DNA of 6,057 nucleotides. Source: Acetatifactor sp. GTDB lineage: Bacteria > Bacillota > Clostridia > Lachnospirales > Lachnospiraceae. The stretch covers positions 1-6,057 of the forward strand of contig JAILPF010000335.1 in NCBI GenBank assembly GCA_024699575.1. The letters run 5' to 3'. The notes below the pieces were generated by a model. That model was given only the letters and a program-made list of their open reading frames with translations. It was not told where the DNA came from and searched no databases. Shown piece after piece: positions 1 to 6,057 of this stretch (its first letter is position 1; each line of letters opens with the position of its first letter). The position numbers and the translations under genes are program-made.

Positions 1-1
1 A

Positions 2-124
2 TTTCATTTCCCGAATAAAAGGGCTGCTGAAATTGCAGTAAATACTGTTACAGAATGGCTGCATTATGATACGGTGTTTGTGATGAAGAAAAACTATCCA
101 TCCCCTGAAAATGTGGACTTATAA
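2..124 (+). CDS. C-terminal end of a probable macro-domain (ADP-ribose-binding) protein, 5' partial
   Basis: An open frame enters from the left edge and stops at TAA 122-124, giving 40 residues that begin FHFPNKRAAEIAVNTVTEWL. The pattern FP-x-x-x-AAEIAVxTVxxWL followed by a hydrophobic strand (TVFVM) matches the last helix and strand of macro domains, where the ISTGxxxFP loop that contacts ADP-ribose leads into a helix with AAxIA. In that family the proteins are usually O-acetyl-ADP-ribose or ADP-ribosyl-protein hydrolases of about 170-260 residues. The ligand-binding loops are off the window, so the activity cannot be judged. There is no terminator before the chemoreceptor gene, so read-through is possible. 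The identification rests on a short stretch and is moderately sure; the coding status is surer than the name. Confidence 0.62.
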   Translation, partial: FHFPNKRAAEIAVNTVTEWLHYDTVFVMKKNYPSPENVDL

Positions 125-142
125 GTAAAAAATTGTTATAAT
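114..142 (+). promoter_or_regulatory. Probable SigA-type promoter of the chemoreceptor gene
   Basis: A perfect TATAAT lies at 137-142 and is preceded by TGT, which makes an extended -10 (TGnTATAAT). Seventeen bases upstream is TGGACT (114-119), which matches TTGACA at four of six positions. The -35 overlaps the last codons of the macro-domain gene. Transcription would begin near 149, leaving a leader of about 30 bases before the ATG at 181. I saw no SigD/sigma-28 motility-type promoter (TAAA with a GCCGATA-like -10), although many chemotaxis genes use one. Confidence 0.6.
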
Positions 143-168
143 TCAAATTGAACAAATAAATACAAACC

Positions 169-175
169 AAGGAGG
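169..175 (+). promoter_or_regulatory. Strong ribosome binding site of the chemoreceptor gene
   Basis: AAGGAGG ends five bases before ATG 181. It is a near-perfect complement to the 16S rRNA 3' end and fixes the start of the chemoreceptor. Confidence 0.85.
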
Positions 176-180
176 TTTTT

Positions 181-1854
181 ATGGAGAAAAAGCAAAAAGG
201 TACTATCGCAGGACAGCTTAGAAAGTTTTCCAACTTTTCAATCTGCACTTTTTTAATCAATGCGTTATTGATGTTTGTTTTTCTGCTTATAATCGGACTT
301 AATTTTCACGGCTTTTACAATGTTGAATATGTAACAGACAAATATCAAATGGAAATAAGAAAAGATGTCCAGACCATAAACAAGAGACTTCTTTTTGCTC
401 TTGCTTCAAATGATGCCGGTGTAACGGCTTCGCAGAAGGAAGATCTTGAAGCGAGATTTACAAAGATCAGCGGTTACTTTGGCGTTATCTCCAAAAATCT
501 CAATAATGCGACCCTCGGAAATGAACTTTCTGAGGATTGGAACGCGGTAAGAGATGCTTCCTTTGAGATGCTGGCGCTTGTTGATGCAGGCAATATAAGC
601 GGCGCACTTGAATATTACAATTCTACGCTTAACGACGTTTCAGAGACCCTTGCAGATGCTCTTGACTACACCGGAAGTCTTGCGGAAGCTCAGGCTAAGA
701 AAAGGTATTTTACCATCAATATCATTACTTTTTTTGCTGTTTTCGTGCTGTGCGCCTCCTTTGCAATCATAGTGGTCATTAACAGAAAGAAGACCAAAAG
801 CCTTGTTCAGGAGATTGAAGATGATCTTCAGGTTCTTATTGATGCTACAGGCGAGATCGCCAAGGGTAATGTTCATGTTGACATTGACTATTATGAAGAT
901 AATGAGATCGGTAAAGTGGCAGACCAGCTTAGAGATGCCGTTAATTCCATTGTCTCTTATATCGATGAGATCAGCGATATCATGGCGACCATGGCGAGCG
1001 GTAAATTCGATGTAAAGTTCAACAAGGACTTCGAGGGCGATTACAAAGATATACAGACAGCTATCGACAGCTTTACAGTAGAGATATCCCAGTCTATGAA
1101 AGAAATCATGCAGGTTTCGAAGATGGTTTCAGACGGAGCCGTACAGCTTGCAGATGCAGGCCAGAGCCTTGCGGATACGGTTACCGGTCAGGCGAACATA
1201 GTTGATGAGCTTTCGGTGAATGTAAATAAGATAACAGACGAAATCTCAGGAAATGCCGGAAAGGCAGAGGGTATTTCAAGAGAGACCGGCGTTGTGGCAG
1301 AAGATATCGTGGCAGGCAACAGAAAGATGCAGGGTGTGGTAAAGGCTATGAATTCCATATCAGAGTCCAGCCAGGAAATCGCAAAGATCATAGACACCAT
1401 TAACTCTATCGCAAGCCAGACAAATCTTCTTTCTCTTAATGCTTCCATCGAAGCTGCAAGAGCAGGTGAGGCAGGTAAAGGCTTTGCTGTAGTTGCTTCA
1501 GAGGTTTCACAGCTTGCGGGGCAGACCGCACAGGCTGCACAGAGTACCGCAGAACTTATAAACACTTCGCTTAAGAATGTTGAAGCAGGTATTTCTGTAG
1601 CCGATGAAACTGCGAATGAACTTGAGAAGATGGTAGGACAGGTTCAGGGTATCGCAGGTAAGGTTAAGAGCATAGCCGAAGATTCAACAACTCAGGCGGA
1701 AGCTGTAAAGGGCATGAGCGGAGATATCGGACAGATTGCAAATGCAGGCCAGAACAATGCAGCTACTTCAGAAGAGTCACTTGCCCTCAGCTATGAAATG
1801 AGCGACCACGCTAAATATCTTAAAGAACTTGTTGACAGGTTTGAACTCAGATAA
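181..1854 (+). CDS. Methyl-accepting chemotaxis protein (transmembrane chemoreceptor)
   Basis: This inner-membrane receptor would sense an extracellular ligand and control CheA kinase through CheW. It has 557 residues. TM1 lies at about 22-42 and is followed by an extracytoplasmic domain (about 43-176) that looks all-helical and without cysteines, consistent with a four-helix-bundle sensor. TM2 lies at about 177-200. Next is a HAMP domain (about 201-266; [15 protein letters not shown]) and a second HAMP-like unit (about 262-312; [10 protein letters not shown] then [12 protein letters not shown]). A long coiled-coil signalling domain follows. The hairpin tip is classical: [20 protein letters not shown] around 412-431, then [11 protein letters not shown], with E424, R427 and E430 conserved. 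The protein ends DRFELR and has no NWETF-like pentapeptide for CheR/CheB docking, which is usual for this family in Firmicutes. The start is fixed by AAGGAGG at 169-175. The gene has its own promoter and a hairpin terminator, so it is probably monocistronic. The ligand cannot be read from the sequence. Confidence 0.96.
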   Translation: MEKKQKGTIAGQLRKFSNFSICTFLINALLMFVFLLIIGLNFHGFYNVEYVTDKYQMEIRKDVQTINKRLLFALASNDAGVTASQKEDLEARFTKISGYFGVISKNLNNATLGNELSEDWNAVRDASFEMLALVDAGNISGALEYYNSTLNDVSETLADALDYTGSLAEAQAKKRYFTINIITFFAVFVLCASFAIIVVINRKKTKSLVQEIEDDLQVLIDATGEIAKGNVHVDIDYYEDNEIGKVADQLRDAVNSIVSYIDEISDIMATMASGKFDVKFNKDFEGDYKDIQTAIDSFTVEISQSMKEIMQVSKMVSDGAVQLADAGQSLADTVTGQANIVDELSVNVNKITDEISGNAGKAEGISRETGVVAEDIVAGNRKMQGVVKAMNSISESSQEIAKIIDTINSIASQTNLLSLNASIEAARAGEAGKGFAVVASEVSQLAGQTAQAAQSTAELINTSLKNVEAGISVADETANELEKMVGQVQGIAGKVKSIAEDSTTQAEAVKGMSGDIGQIANAGQNNAATSEESLALSYEMSDHAKYLKELVDRFELR

Positions 1855-1895
1855 AAAGCGGCAAAAGCAAATTGTATATGGAGCATTTTTTTAAG

Positions 1896-1931
1896 AAAAG
1901 CACCTGACGGTTTATACTGTCAGGTGCTTTT
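1896..1931 (+). terminator. Intrinsic terminator after the chemoreceptor gene
   Basis: AAAAGCACCTGAC (1896-1908) is the exact reverse complement of GTCAGGTGCTTTT (1919-1931). This gives a 13-bp perfect stem around a 10-base loop. The four T residues at the 3' arm are a short U tract, and the A tract on the 5' arm means the hairpin could also work for transcription from the right. It lies about 40 bases past the chemoreceptor stop and separates it from the fragmented transporter region. Confidence 0.85.
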
Positions 1932-2080
1932 GAATGCTAAAATAATTTTGAGAATTGAATATTTGTAGAATGGATTGTGACGAAAAAAACATCGATTATG
2001 TAAAAATATCAACCTAATAATAATGTATCGAATGAATTTATGATTCTAACGGCACATGCTTTACAGTCTAAACTGCACTG

Positions 2081-2584
2081 ATGACTTCTCCATCGGGATT
2101 GGTGTTTGATTCGGAGGTTTTTCGAAACAAGCTTGCACAAGGTTTGATATTCTTTGCAGAGAATAAGGGACCATATGCAGTGCATTGTACGGAGGGCAAG
2201 GATCGTGCAGGAGTAGTGGCAGCACTTTTGGAATGCTTTATGGGAGCTTCTTTGGATGAAGTCAAAAGGGATTATATGGTGACCTTCTATAATTATTACG
2301 GCATACAGCCGGGAGATGAACAGTATGAGGCCATTCTTAACGATAATATTGTTACAACACTCGAGAAAATGTTTGAGGTGGACGAGCTTGAGAATGCGGA
2401 GCTGTCAAAGGAGGCGGAGGAATATTTCCGGAAGATTGGACTGACTGATTCACAGATTAGGAGCCTTAAAAATAATCTCAGGGAGAATCCGTATGGGGGG
2501 ATGGTCATATACGCTATCGTGCTCATCGGTATGATGTGGATTATATTCGGTATTATATGTTATAGAAGGAATCGTGAGGCGTAG
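2081..2584 (+). pseudogene. Tyrosine-protein phosphatase (HCxxGKDR type), 5'-truncated, with C-terminal membrane anchor
   Basis: The 167-codon frame carries the phosphatase P-loop HCTEGKDRAG at residues 35-44, with catalytic C36 and R42 in the C-x5-R arrangement. This is the motif of the bacterial tyrosine/serine phosphatase (Y_phosphatase3-like) group. After it come GASLDEVKRDYMVTFYNYYG and a helical tail typical of that group. Residues 141-161 form one hydrophobic helix followed by YRRNREA, a stop-transfer signal, so the domain would sit outside the cell, anchored by its C terminus. Such proteins normally have an N-terminal signal peptide and roughly 100 or more residues before the P-loop; here only 34 residues precede it. 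ATG 2081 has no ribosome site, and an in-frame TAA lies just upstream at 2069-2071. I therefore read it as the surviving 3' part of a broken gene. It is followed after 16 bases by the next gene's start, suggesting a former operon with the transporter. Confidence 0.75.
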
Positions 2585-2600
2585 AGTGGGGAGGCGAGGT

Positions 2601-3015
2601 ATGAAAAAGTTGCTTGGTAAAATATGATTTTACTACGGACATGAATGTGACGCCGGAGTGAAAGGAAGAGGTGCTTTTCTTGGATCCTACAAGCAATGGC
2701 GGAATTGTTCTGGCGGTGCTTGCGGATGATTTGGCGGTATCAAAGCAGGCGGAGTATCAAAGCTTTGAGGAGCTGAACGGCAAAACCGTTTCCATGCTGA
2801 CCGGGGCTCCGTTTGAGAACCTGATAGCTTCTAAAGTGTCAGACGTAAAGGAGTTTACCTATTTTCAGACGATGCCTGATATGGTACTGGCTCTTAAAAC
2901 AGGAAAGACGGATGCGGGATTCATGAATAATGCGGTAGCAGAACTTGCGGCAAACAGGGATGCAGAAACGGTAATAAGGTGGCAGATAAAATATCCGGTG
3001 TGTGTGTATGGTTGA
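2601..3015 (+). pseudogene. Substrate-binding domain of a polar amino-acid ABC transporter, internally deleted and frameshifted
   Basis: A good ribosome site (GGGGAGGCGAGG, 2588-2599) precedes ATG 2601, which reads MKKLLGKI, a signal-peptide-like start, and then stops at TGA 2625. In another frame from about 2623 the text reads YDFTTDMNVTPE, a TGA stop at 2659-2661, then KEEVLFLDPTSNGGIVLAVL. The family motif TPERKEEVxFxDP of periplasmic amino-acid-binding domains fits exactly if the TGA was once CGA (Arg). The open part from GTG 2671 continues with FEELNGKTVSMLTGAPFE and MVLALKTGKTDAGFMNNAVA, which are standard lobe-crossing elements of these proteins. The homology ends near NRD at about 2960, and the remaining codons to 3015 are out-of-frame permease sequence. 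The domain therefore lacks its first roughly 80 or more residues and its end. It would have bound an amino acid outside the membrane. Some translation from GTG 2671 is possible (GGAAGAG just upstream), but the product would not fold as a binding protein. Confidence 0.72.
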
Positions 3016-3512
3016 TACAGGGGATGCCGGTTGTTGTTCTTTTGATGATTTTGTACTATATCATTTTTGCAAAATCTCAGATAAGCGGAACTCTGGTTGC
3101 TATTATCGCTTTTACTCTTGTATTTGGTTGTGGTGTATTCGGCATGTTAAAGATGGGCGTTGGCGCAATCGATAAGGGACAGACGGAAGCTGCATTGGCA
3201 CTGGGATATGGGGATGTGCAGACATTCTTTCGAATTATTTTTCCACAGGCAATTCCACATTTCCTGCCTGCATATAAAGGGGAATCGGTTGCTCTTGTGA
3301 AAGCGACTGCTATCGTCGGCTATATTGCGGTGCAGGACTTGACGAAGATGGGGGATATAGTCAGGGGACGTACCTATGAGGCATTCTTCCCGTTGATTGC
3401 AGTTGCGGTTATTTATTTCATTCTTGGCGGAGCACTGACATTTCTTGTCGGCAGAGTAGAGAAGATACTGAATCCCAGACGCCGCAGGAGGGAAGATATT
3501 CTGAAGGGGTGA
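2979..3512 (+). pseudogene. Polar amino-acid ABC transporter permease (HisM/GlnP type), N-terminally truncated
   Basis: This is the membrane-spanning subunit fragment of an amino-acid importer. The 177-codon frame starts formally at GTG 2979, but permease-like residues already run in the same frame from about 2961 (CRNGNK before VADKIS). Hydrophobic helices lie at about 15-31, 38-57 and 137-157. The cytoplasmic EAA loop that docks the ATPase is intact: EAALALGYGDVQTFFRIIFP at residues 70-89, followed by QA. The end, NPRRRRREDILKG, is normal for the group. The first one or two transmembrane helices are missing. No ribosome site precedes GTG 2979. In related Firmicutes the substrate-binding domain is often fused to the N terminus of this permease, and the joint near 2960 looks like such a fusion gene that lost its middle. 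The stop at 3510-3512 overlaps the ribosome site of the ATPase gene, so the two were co-translated. Confidence 0.78.
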
Positions 3513-3518
3513 GTATGG

Positions 3519-4052
3519 ATGATTGAGATTAGAAATCTGAAAAAGGCATATGATTCAACTACACCATTGAAGGATGTGTCACTGACGATACGGGACGGGG
3601 ATGTAATATCGGTTATCGGTCCTTCGGGAACAGGAAAATCAACACTGATACGCTGCATCAATCTTCTGGAAAAACCGACTGCCGGGCAGGTGATTTTTAA
3701 CGGTGAAGATATCACGGCAAAAGGAGCAGATATAAGAAAAGCCAGGCAGAAAATGGGGATGGTATTTCAGTCTTTCAATTTGTTTGGACATTTGACGGTT
3801 ATCGAAAATCTTATGCTTGCGCCGATGGACCTTTTGAAGATGAGCAGGCAGGATGCTTATAACAAGGGGATGGAGTTATTAAAACGGGTTGGAGTTGCAG
3901 ATAAGGCCTTGAGTTATCCGGATGAACTTTCCGGCGGGCAGAAACAGCGTGTGGCAATTGCCAGAACTTTATGCATGGACCCCGAAGTGATTCTTCTGGA
4001 TGAACCTACAAGTGCTTTGGACCCCACTATGGTTGCCTTTTATCCGGGTTAA
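3519..4052 (+). pseudogene. Amino-acid ABC transporter ATP-binding protein, truncated after the D-loop
   Basis: This would be the cytoplasmic ATPase that powers the permease. Visible motifs are Walker A GPSGTGKST (34-42), the Q-loop glutamine Q84 in VFQSFNLF, the signature LSGGQKQR (137-144), Walker B VILLDEP (157-163) and the D-loop SALD (165-168). The frame then runs DPTMV-AFYPG and stops. The usual continuation with the switch histidine (TH in MxxVTHE) and the last roughly 70 residues is absent, against a family length of about 240-260 residues. At about 4032-4038 the homology jumps to another frame (see the fragment at 4036-4236). The start is supported by AAGGGG at 3504-3509, which overlaps the permease stop. 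Without the switch histidine the protein should not couple ATP hydrolysis to transport. The ATPase identity is very sure; that the gene is dead is an inference from the missing part. Confidence 0.85.
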
Positions 4053-4236
4053 AGTAGAATATTCCTCCGGAAAAGAATGCAATGTTTATGTGAGTTATAA
4101 AGGCGAAGCGTACAATATAAAAGAAACGGACAACGAATTATCCCTTGCCATGCTGGAGAGTACAGTCAAGGAGATTGAATACAGCTTTGTGCAGGGTGAA
4201 GAAGAACCGAATCATGTGAGAGTACGTATTATCTGA
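4036..4236 (+). pseudogene. Remnant of a C-terminal extension of the ABC ATPase, possibly histidine-kinase-ATPase-like
   Basis: This frame is offset from the ATPase frame. From about 4036 it reads PFIRVKVEYSSGKECNVYVS and ends in HVRVRII before TGA 4234-4236. It has alternating beta-strand character, then NELSLAMLESTVKEIEYSF, then another strand. That order resembles the end of GHKL/HATPase-type anti-sigma or kinase domains, where a strand pair is followed by a helix with xELSLxxL and a final strand. It lacks its own start codon and ribosome site and directly follows the broken ATPase, so I infer that it was the end of the same protein. From memory, some Firmicute amino-acid ABC ATPases carry a C-terminal extension of this kind, but this cannot be verified here. 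The function is unknown. Confidence 0.45.
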
Positions 4237-4281
4237 TTCTTTGCAGGTGCAGAATACAAAGTGACATCTGATGAGTAATAA

Positions 4282-4641
4282 ATAATAAATATAAAAGGCG
4301 GGGAAAAAAACTATGATGAGCTTCCCAGTGCGGAGCACCTGGAAGCTGTGGTTCAGATTTCCAGAGGGCATCGGAAGACAAATCTGACGGATGAGATTGA
4401 AATCATAGAACACCGTAAACACCGGGCTGTGCGGGACTTGATTGTCAGCAGAGATGCATTTACGTTACTGATTGACGATTCGGATCCTTTTATTGTGGAA
4501 AAGATTAAATGTGTGGTGGAAAAAATGCGTAAAACCTTGGAAACCTGCAGGTTGGCGGTCAATGGGCGTACGCCTTATGAGATTACACAACAGAAGATTT
4601 ATATAGAATCCGGAAAAGGAAGGGACTTGAGAAAATCGTAA
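4282..4641 (+). CDS. Unrecognised small protein, probably 5'-damaged
   Basis: I do not recognise this protein. The frame is open from 4282 to TAA 4639-4641, and the only in-frame conventional start is GTG 4348, which has no ribosome site and would give 97 residues. The upstream in-frame codons (NYDELPSAEHLEAVVQ from about 4309) look like real protein, so the true product was probably longer. A ribosome site (AAGGCGGGG, 4295-4303) and ATGATG (4313-4318) exist but lie in a different frame that stops at TGA 4385, which suggests a frameshift or deletion just after the start. The protein is charged and soluble-looking, with a basic HRKHRAVRD stretch, a DDSDPF acidic turn and a predicted helix EKIKCVVEKMRKTLETCRL. 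There is no membrane segment or known motif. Its last codons overlap the promoter of the next gene. Confidence 0.45.
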   Translation: MINIKGGEKNYDELPSAEHLEAVVQISRGHRKTNLTDEIEIIEHRKHRAVRDLIVSRDAFTLLIDDSDPFIVEKIKCVVEKMRKTLETCRLAVNGRTPYEITQQKIYIESGKGRDLRKS

Positions 4642-4655
4642 GGAAGTGATATAAT
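4627..4655 (+). promoter_or_regulatory. Near-consensus SigA promoter of the MATE transporter gene
   Basis: TTGAGA (4627-4632), a 17-base spacer and a perfect TATAAT (4650-4655) with an extended -10 TG at 4647-4648. The -35 and part of the spacer lie inside the last codons of the preceding reading frame. The start of transcription would be near 4662, giving a leader of about 40 bases. I saw no clear operator or attenuator in that leader. Confidence 0.82.
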
Positions 4656-4688
4656 CCTACATATTGTGCGCTTTTTTGGCAAGATGTA

Positions 4689-4694
4689 AGGAGG
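4689..4694 (+). promoter_or_regulatory. Ribosome binding site of the MATE transporter gene
   Basis: AGGAGG lies seven bases before ATG 4702 and sets the start of the transporter. A second in-frame ATG at 4735 has no comparable site. Confidence 0.85.
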
Positions 4695-4701
4695 AAACAT
4701 A

Positions 4702-6057
4702 ATGGAACAGACAATTGTTCGTACAGAAAATAAAATGGGTGTAATGCCCGAAGGAAAACTGTTGCTTAATATGTCACTGCCAATGATGGTTTCCATGCTG
4801 GTACAGGCATTATATAATATTGTTGACAGTATCTTTGTGGCCCGAATTTCAGAGGATGCCCTGACTGCTGTCTCTCTGGCATTTTCTCTGCAATCATTGA
4901 TGATTGCGGTGGCTGCCGGAACAGGTGTTGGAGTCAATGCTCTGGTTTCCAGAGCACTGGGAGAGAAGAATCAGAAAAGAGTAAATGAGATTGCCGTCAA
5001 CGGTATTTTTATCTATCTGTTGAGCTATATCGGTGTTGCCGTTTTGGGACTGACACTGGTACGACCGTTCTATGCATTTCAGATTAATGCAGGGCAGGAA
5101 AATATCATGGAGCTGGGAGTACAGTATCTCACCATCGTTATGGTATGTTCTTTCGGTATTTTTGCGCAGTTTATTTTTGAAAGACTGTTACAGTCCACCG
5201 GTAGGACATTGTTCAGTATGATTTCTCAGATGGTTGGAGCAATCATCAATATTATTTTAGATCCGATTTTGATTTTCGGTTATCTGGGAATGCCCCGATT
5301 GGGAATTGTGGGTGCTGCTGTTGCCACGGTAATCGGACAGATTATTGCAGGTACGGTTGCTTTGATCTGGAACCTGAAGAAGAACGATGATATACAGCTC
5401 CAGGTAAAGGGATTTCGACCAAACGGCAGTATTATCAAAGAGATTTATAAAATAGGTGTTCCGTCTATTATCATGCAGTCTATCGGGTCTATTATGACCA
5501 CGGGTATGAATTTGATTCTGATGAGCATTAATTCTACAGCGACAGCTGTATTTGGAGTTTATTTCAAACTGCAAAGCTTTTTTTTCATGCCGGTGTTTGG
5601 ACTGAACAATGGTATGATTCCGATTGTTGCTTATAATCTGGGGGCCAGAAATAAAAAACGTATGTTAAATACCTTAAAATACGGTTATATCATAGCGTTT
5701 ATTCTTACATTCATCGGATTTATGGGCTTTACGGTGATTCCGGACAGGCTTTTGGGATTGTTTGATGCCTCCGAGCAGATGATTGCAATCGGTGTACCGG
5801 CGCTTAGGACCATTGCATTCCACTATCTGATTGCATGGTATTGTATTATCACAGGCTCTCTTTTCCAGGCAGTGGGTAAGGCGATGTACAGTCTATATGT
5901 GTCAGTTGCCCGTCAGCTGATTGTCTTGCTTCCCGCAGCATATATTCTGGCTAAGCTGGGAGGATTGGATTTGATCTGGTGGAGCTTCCCGATAGCAGAG
6001 ATTATGTCGGGACTGATTTCGACGATTTGTCTCATACTGGTATTTAAAAAAGTTATC
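4702..6057 (+). CDS. MATE-family efflux transporter, 3' end beyond the window
   Basis: The frame from ATG 4702 is open to the last base, with 452 codons and no stop. It encodes an integral membrane antiporter of the multidrug and toxic-compound extrusion family, which exports cationic drugs or metabolites using a Na+ or H+ gradient. Family marks include LPMMVSMLVQALYNIVDSIF (about 26-45) with the following ALTAVSLAFSLQ, GTGVGVNALVSRALGEKN (about 73-90), the central MVGAIINIILDPILIFG (about 177-193), and in the second half GLNNGMIPIVAYNLGARN, the counterpart of the first-half ALGEKN region. Hydrophobicity fits about 12 helices in two homologous halves. Relatives are about 440-460 residues, so only a few residues should be missing. 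It belongs to the Firmicute YoeA/MepA-like subgroup by style; the substrate cannot be told. It has its own strong promoter and ribosome site and appears intact, unlike the genes before it. Confidence 0.93.
   Translation, partial: MEQTIVRTENKMGVMPEGKLLLNMSLPMMVSMLVQALYNIVDSIFVARISEDALTAVSLAFSLQSLMIAVAAGTGVGVNALVSRALGEKNQKRVNEIAVNGIFIYLLSYIGVAVLGLTLVRPFYAFQINAGQENIMELGVQYLTIVMVCSFGIFAQFIFERLLQSTGRTLFSMISQMVGAIINIILDPILIFGYLGMPRLGIVGAAVATVIGQIIAGTVALIWNLKKNDDIQLQVKGFRPNGSIIKEIYKIGVPSIIMQSIGSIMTTGMNLILMSINSTATAVFGVYFKLQSFFFMPVFGLNNGMIPIVAYNLGARNKKRMLNTLKYGYIIAFILTFIGFMGFTVIPDRLLGLFDASEQMIAIGVPALRTIAFHYLIAWYCIITGSLFQAVGKAMYSLYVSVARQLIVLLPAAYILAKLGGLDLIWWSFPIAEIMSGLISTICLILVFKKVI

Noticed and set aside
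1188..1565. Long minus-strand reading frame of 125 codons inside the chemoreceptor gene
   Set aside because: It is antisense to the conserved signalling tip, is rich in Ala/Ser/Thr as expected from the complement of that region, has no ribosome site, and overlaps a certain gene.
1932..2080. Possible promoter in the AT-rich gap before the phosphatase fragment (TTGTGA near 1976, ATGTAAAAAT downstream)
   Set aside because: The -10 candidates match only about half of the consensus at acceptable spacing, and no ribosome site follows. I also found no phosphatase N-terminal residues in any frame here.
4237..4281. Possible terminator after the ATPase tail (CTTTG and CAAAG arms)
   Set aside because: The stem is only about five base pairs and no T tract follows.
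4138..4422. Minus-strand reading frame across the ATPase remnant and the unknown gene
   Set aside because: It has no ribosome site or known motif, and the plus strand gives more protein-like text on both sides.
4540..4600. VNGRTPYEIT resembling the NGxTPYE segment near the end of some DDE transposases
   Set aside because: It is a short match without DDE residues, upstream transposase sequence or terminal inverted repeats, so no mobile element is claimed.
5257..5574. Minus-strand reading frame inside the MATE gene
   Set aside because: It is the antisense shadow of conserved membrane helices, with low-complexity Asn/His/Arg-rich text and no start signals.
1..6057. CRISPR array, tRNA, rRNA, riboswitch, phage or toxin-antitoxin module
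   Set aside because: I saw no regularly spaced repeats, cloverleaf-like elements or recognisable proteins of these types.

Overview
The window most likely comes from a low-to-moderate GC Firmicute of the Lachnospiraceae type (Butyrivibrio/Roseburia-like). The reasons are strong AGGAGG ribosome sites, the typical Firmicute chemoreceptor tip, the style of the amino-acid ABC transporter, and the MATE transporter subtype. This assignment is inferred from sequence style only. All supported genes lie on the + strand.

Layout. Positions 2-124 hold the last 40 codons of a probable macro-domain protein. A SigA-like promoter (114-142) and a strong ribosome site then lead into a complete 557-residue methyl-accepting chemotaxis protein (181-1854), closed by a 13-bp perfect hairpin terminator (1896-1931). 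Positions 1932-2080 are AT-rich and hold no gene that I can see.

Positions 2081-4236 are a graveyard of gene pieces in sensible operon order. First is the C-terminal part of a surface-anchored tyrosine phosphatase (2081-2584). Next are the start codon and first codons of a lipoprotein/SBP-like gene, joined to the middle of a substrate-binding domain with an in-frame TGA (2601-3015). This runs out of frame into the C-terminal part of a polar amino-acid ABC permease (2961-3512). Last is an ABC ATPase cut off just after its D-loop (3519-4052) and joined out of frame to what looks like the end of a histidine-kinase-like C-terminal extension (4036-4236). Starts and ends of genes are kept while their middles are missing. 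This is the most unusual thing in the window, and it could be true serial deletion or an assembly artefact.

Positions 4282-4641 hold a small unrecognised reading frame whose ribosome site and ATG sit in a different frame. Its last codons overlap a near-consensus promoter (TTGAGA-17-TATAAT, 4627-4655) that drives a MATE-family multidrug/Na+ antiporter-like gene (4702 to beyond the window end, 452 codons visible).

How the genes work together. The chemoreceptor and the MATE transporter each have their own promoter and look intact and independent. The transporter cluster between them would have been an amino-acid uptake operon preceded by an extracellular phosphatase, but as read here it cannot make a working transporter. 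I found no CRISPR array, tRNA, rRNA, insertion sequence or phage gene. I do not see a convincing new defence or signalling system. The best leads are the fragmented transporter locus and its ancestral domain architecture.
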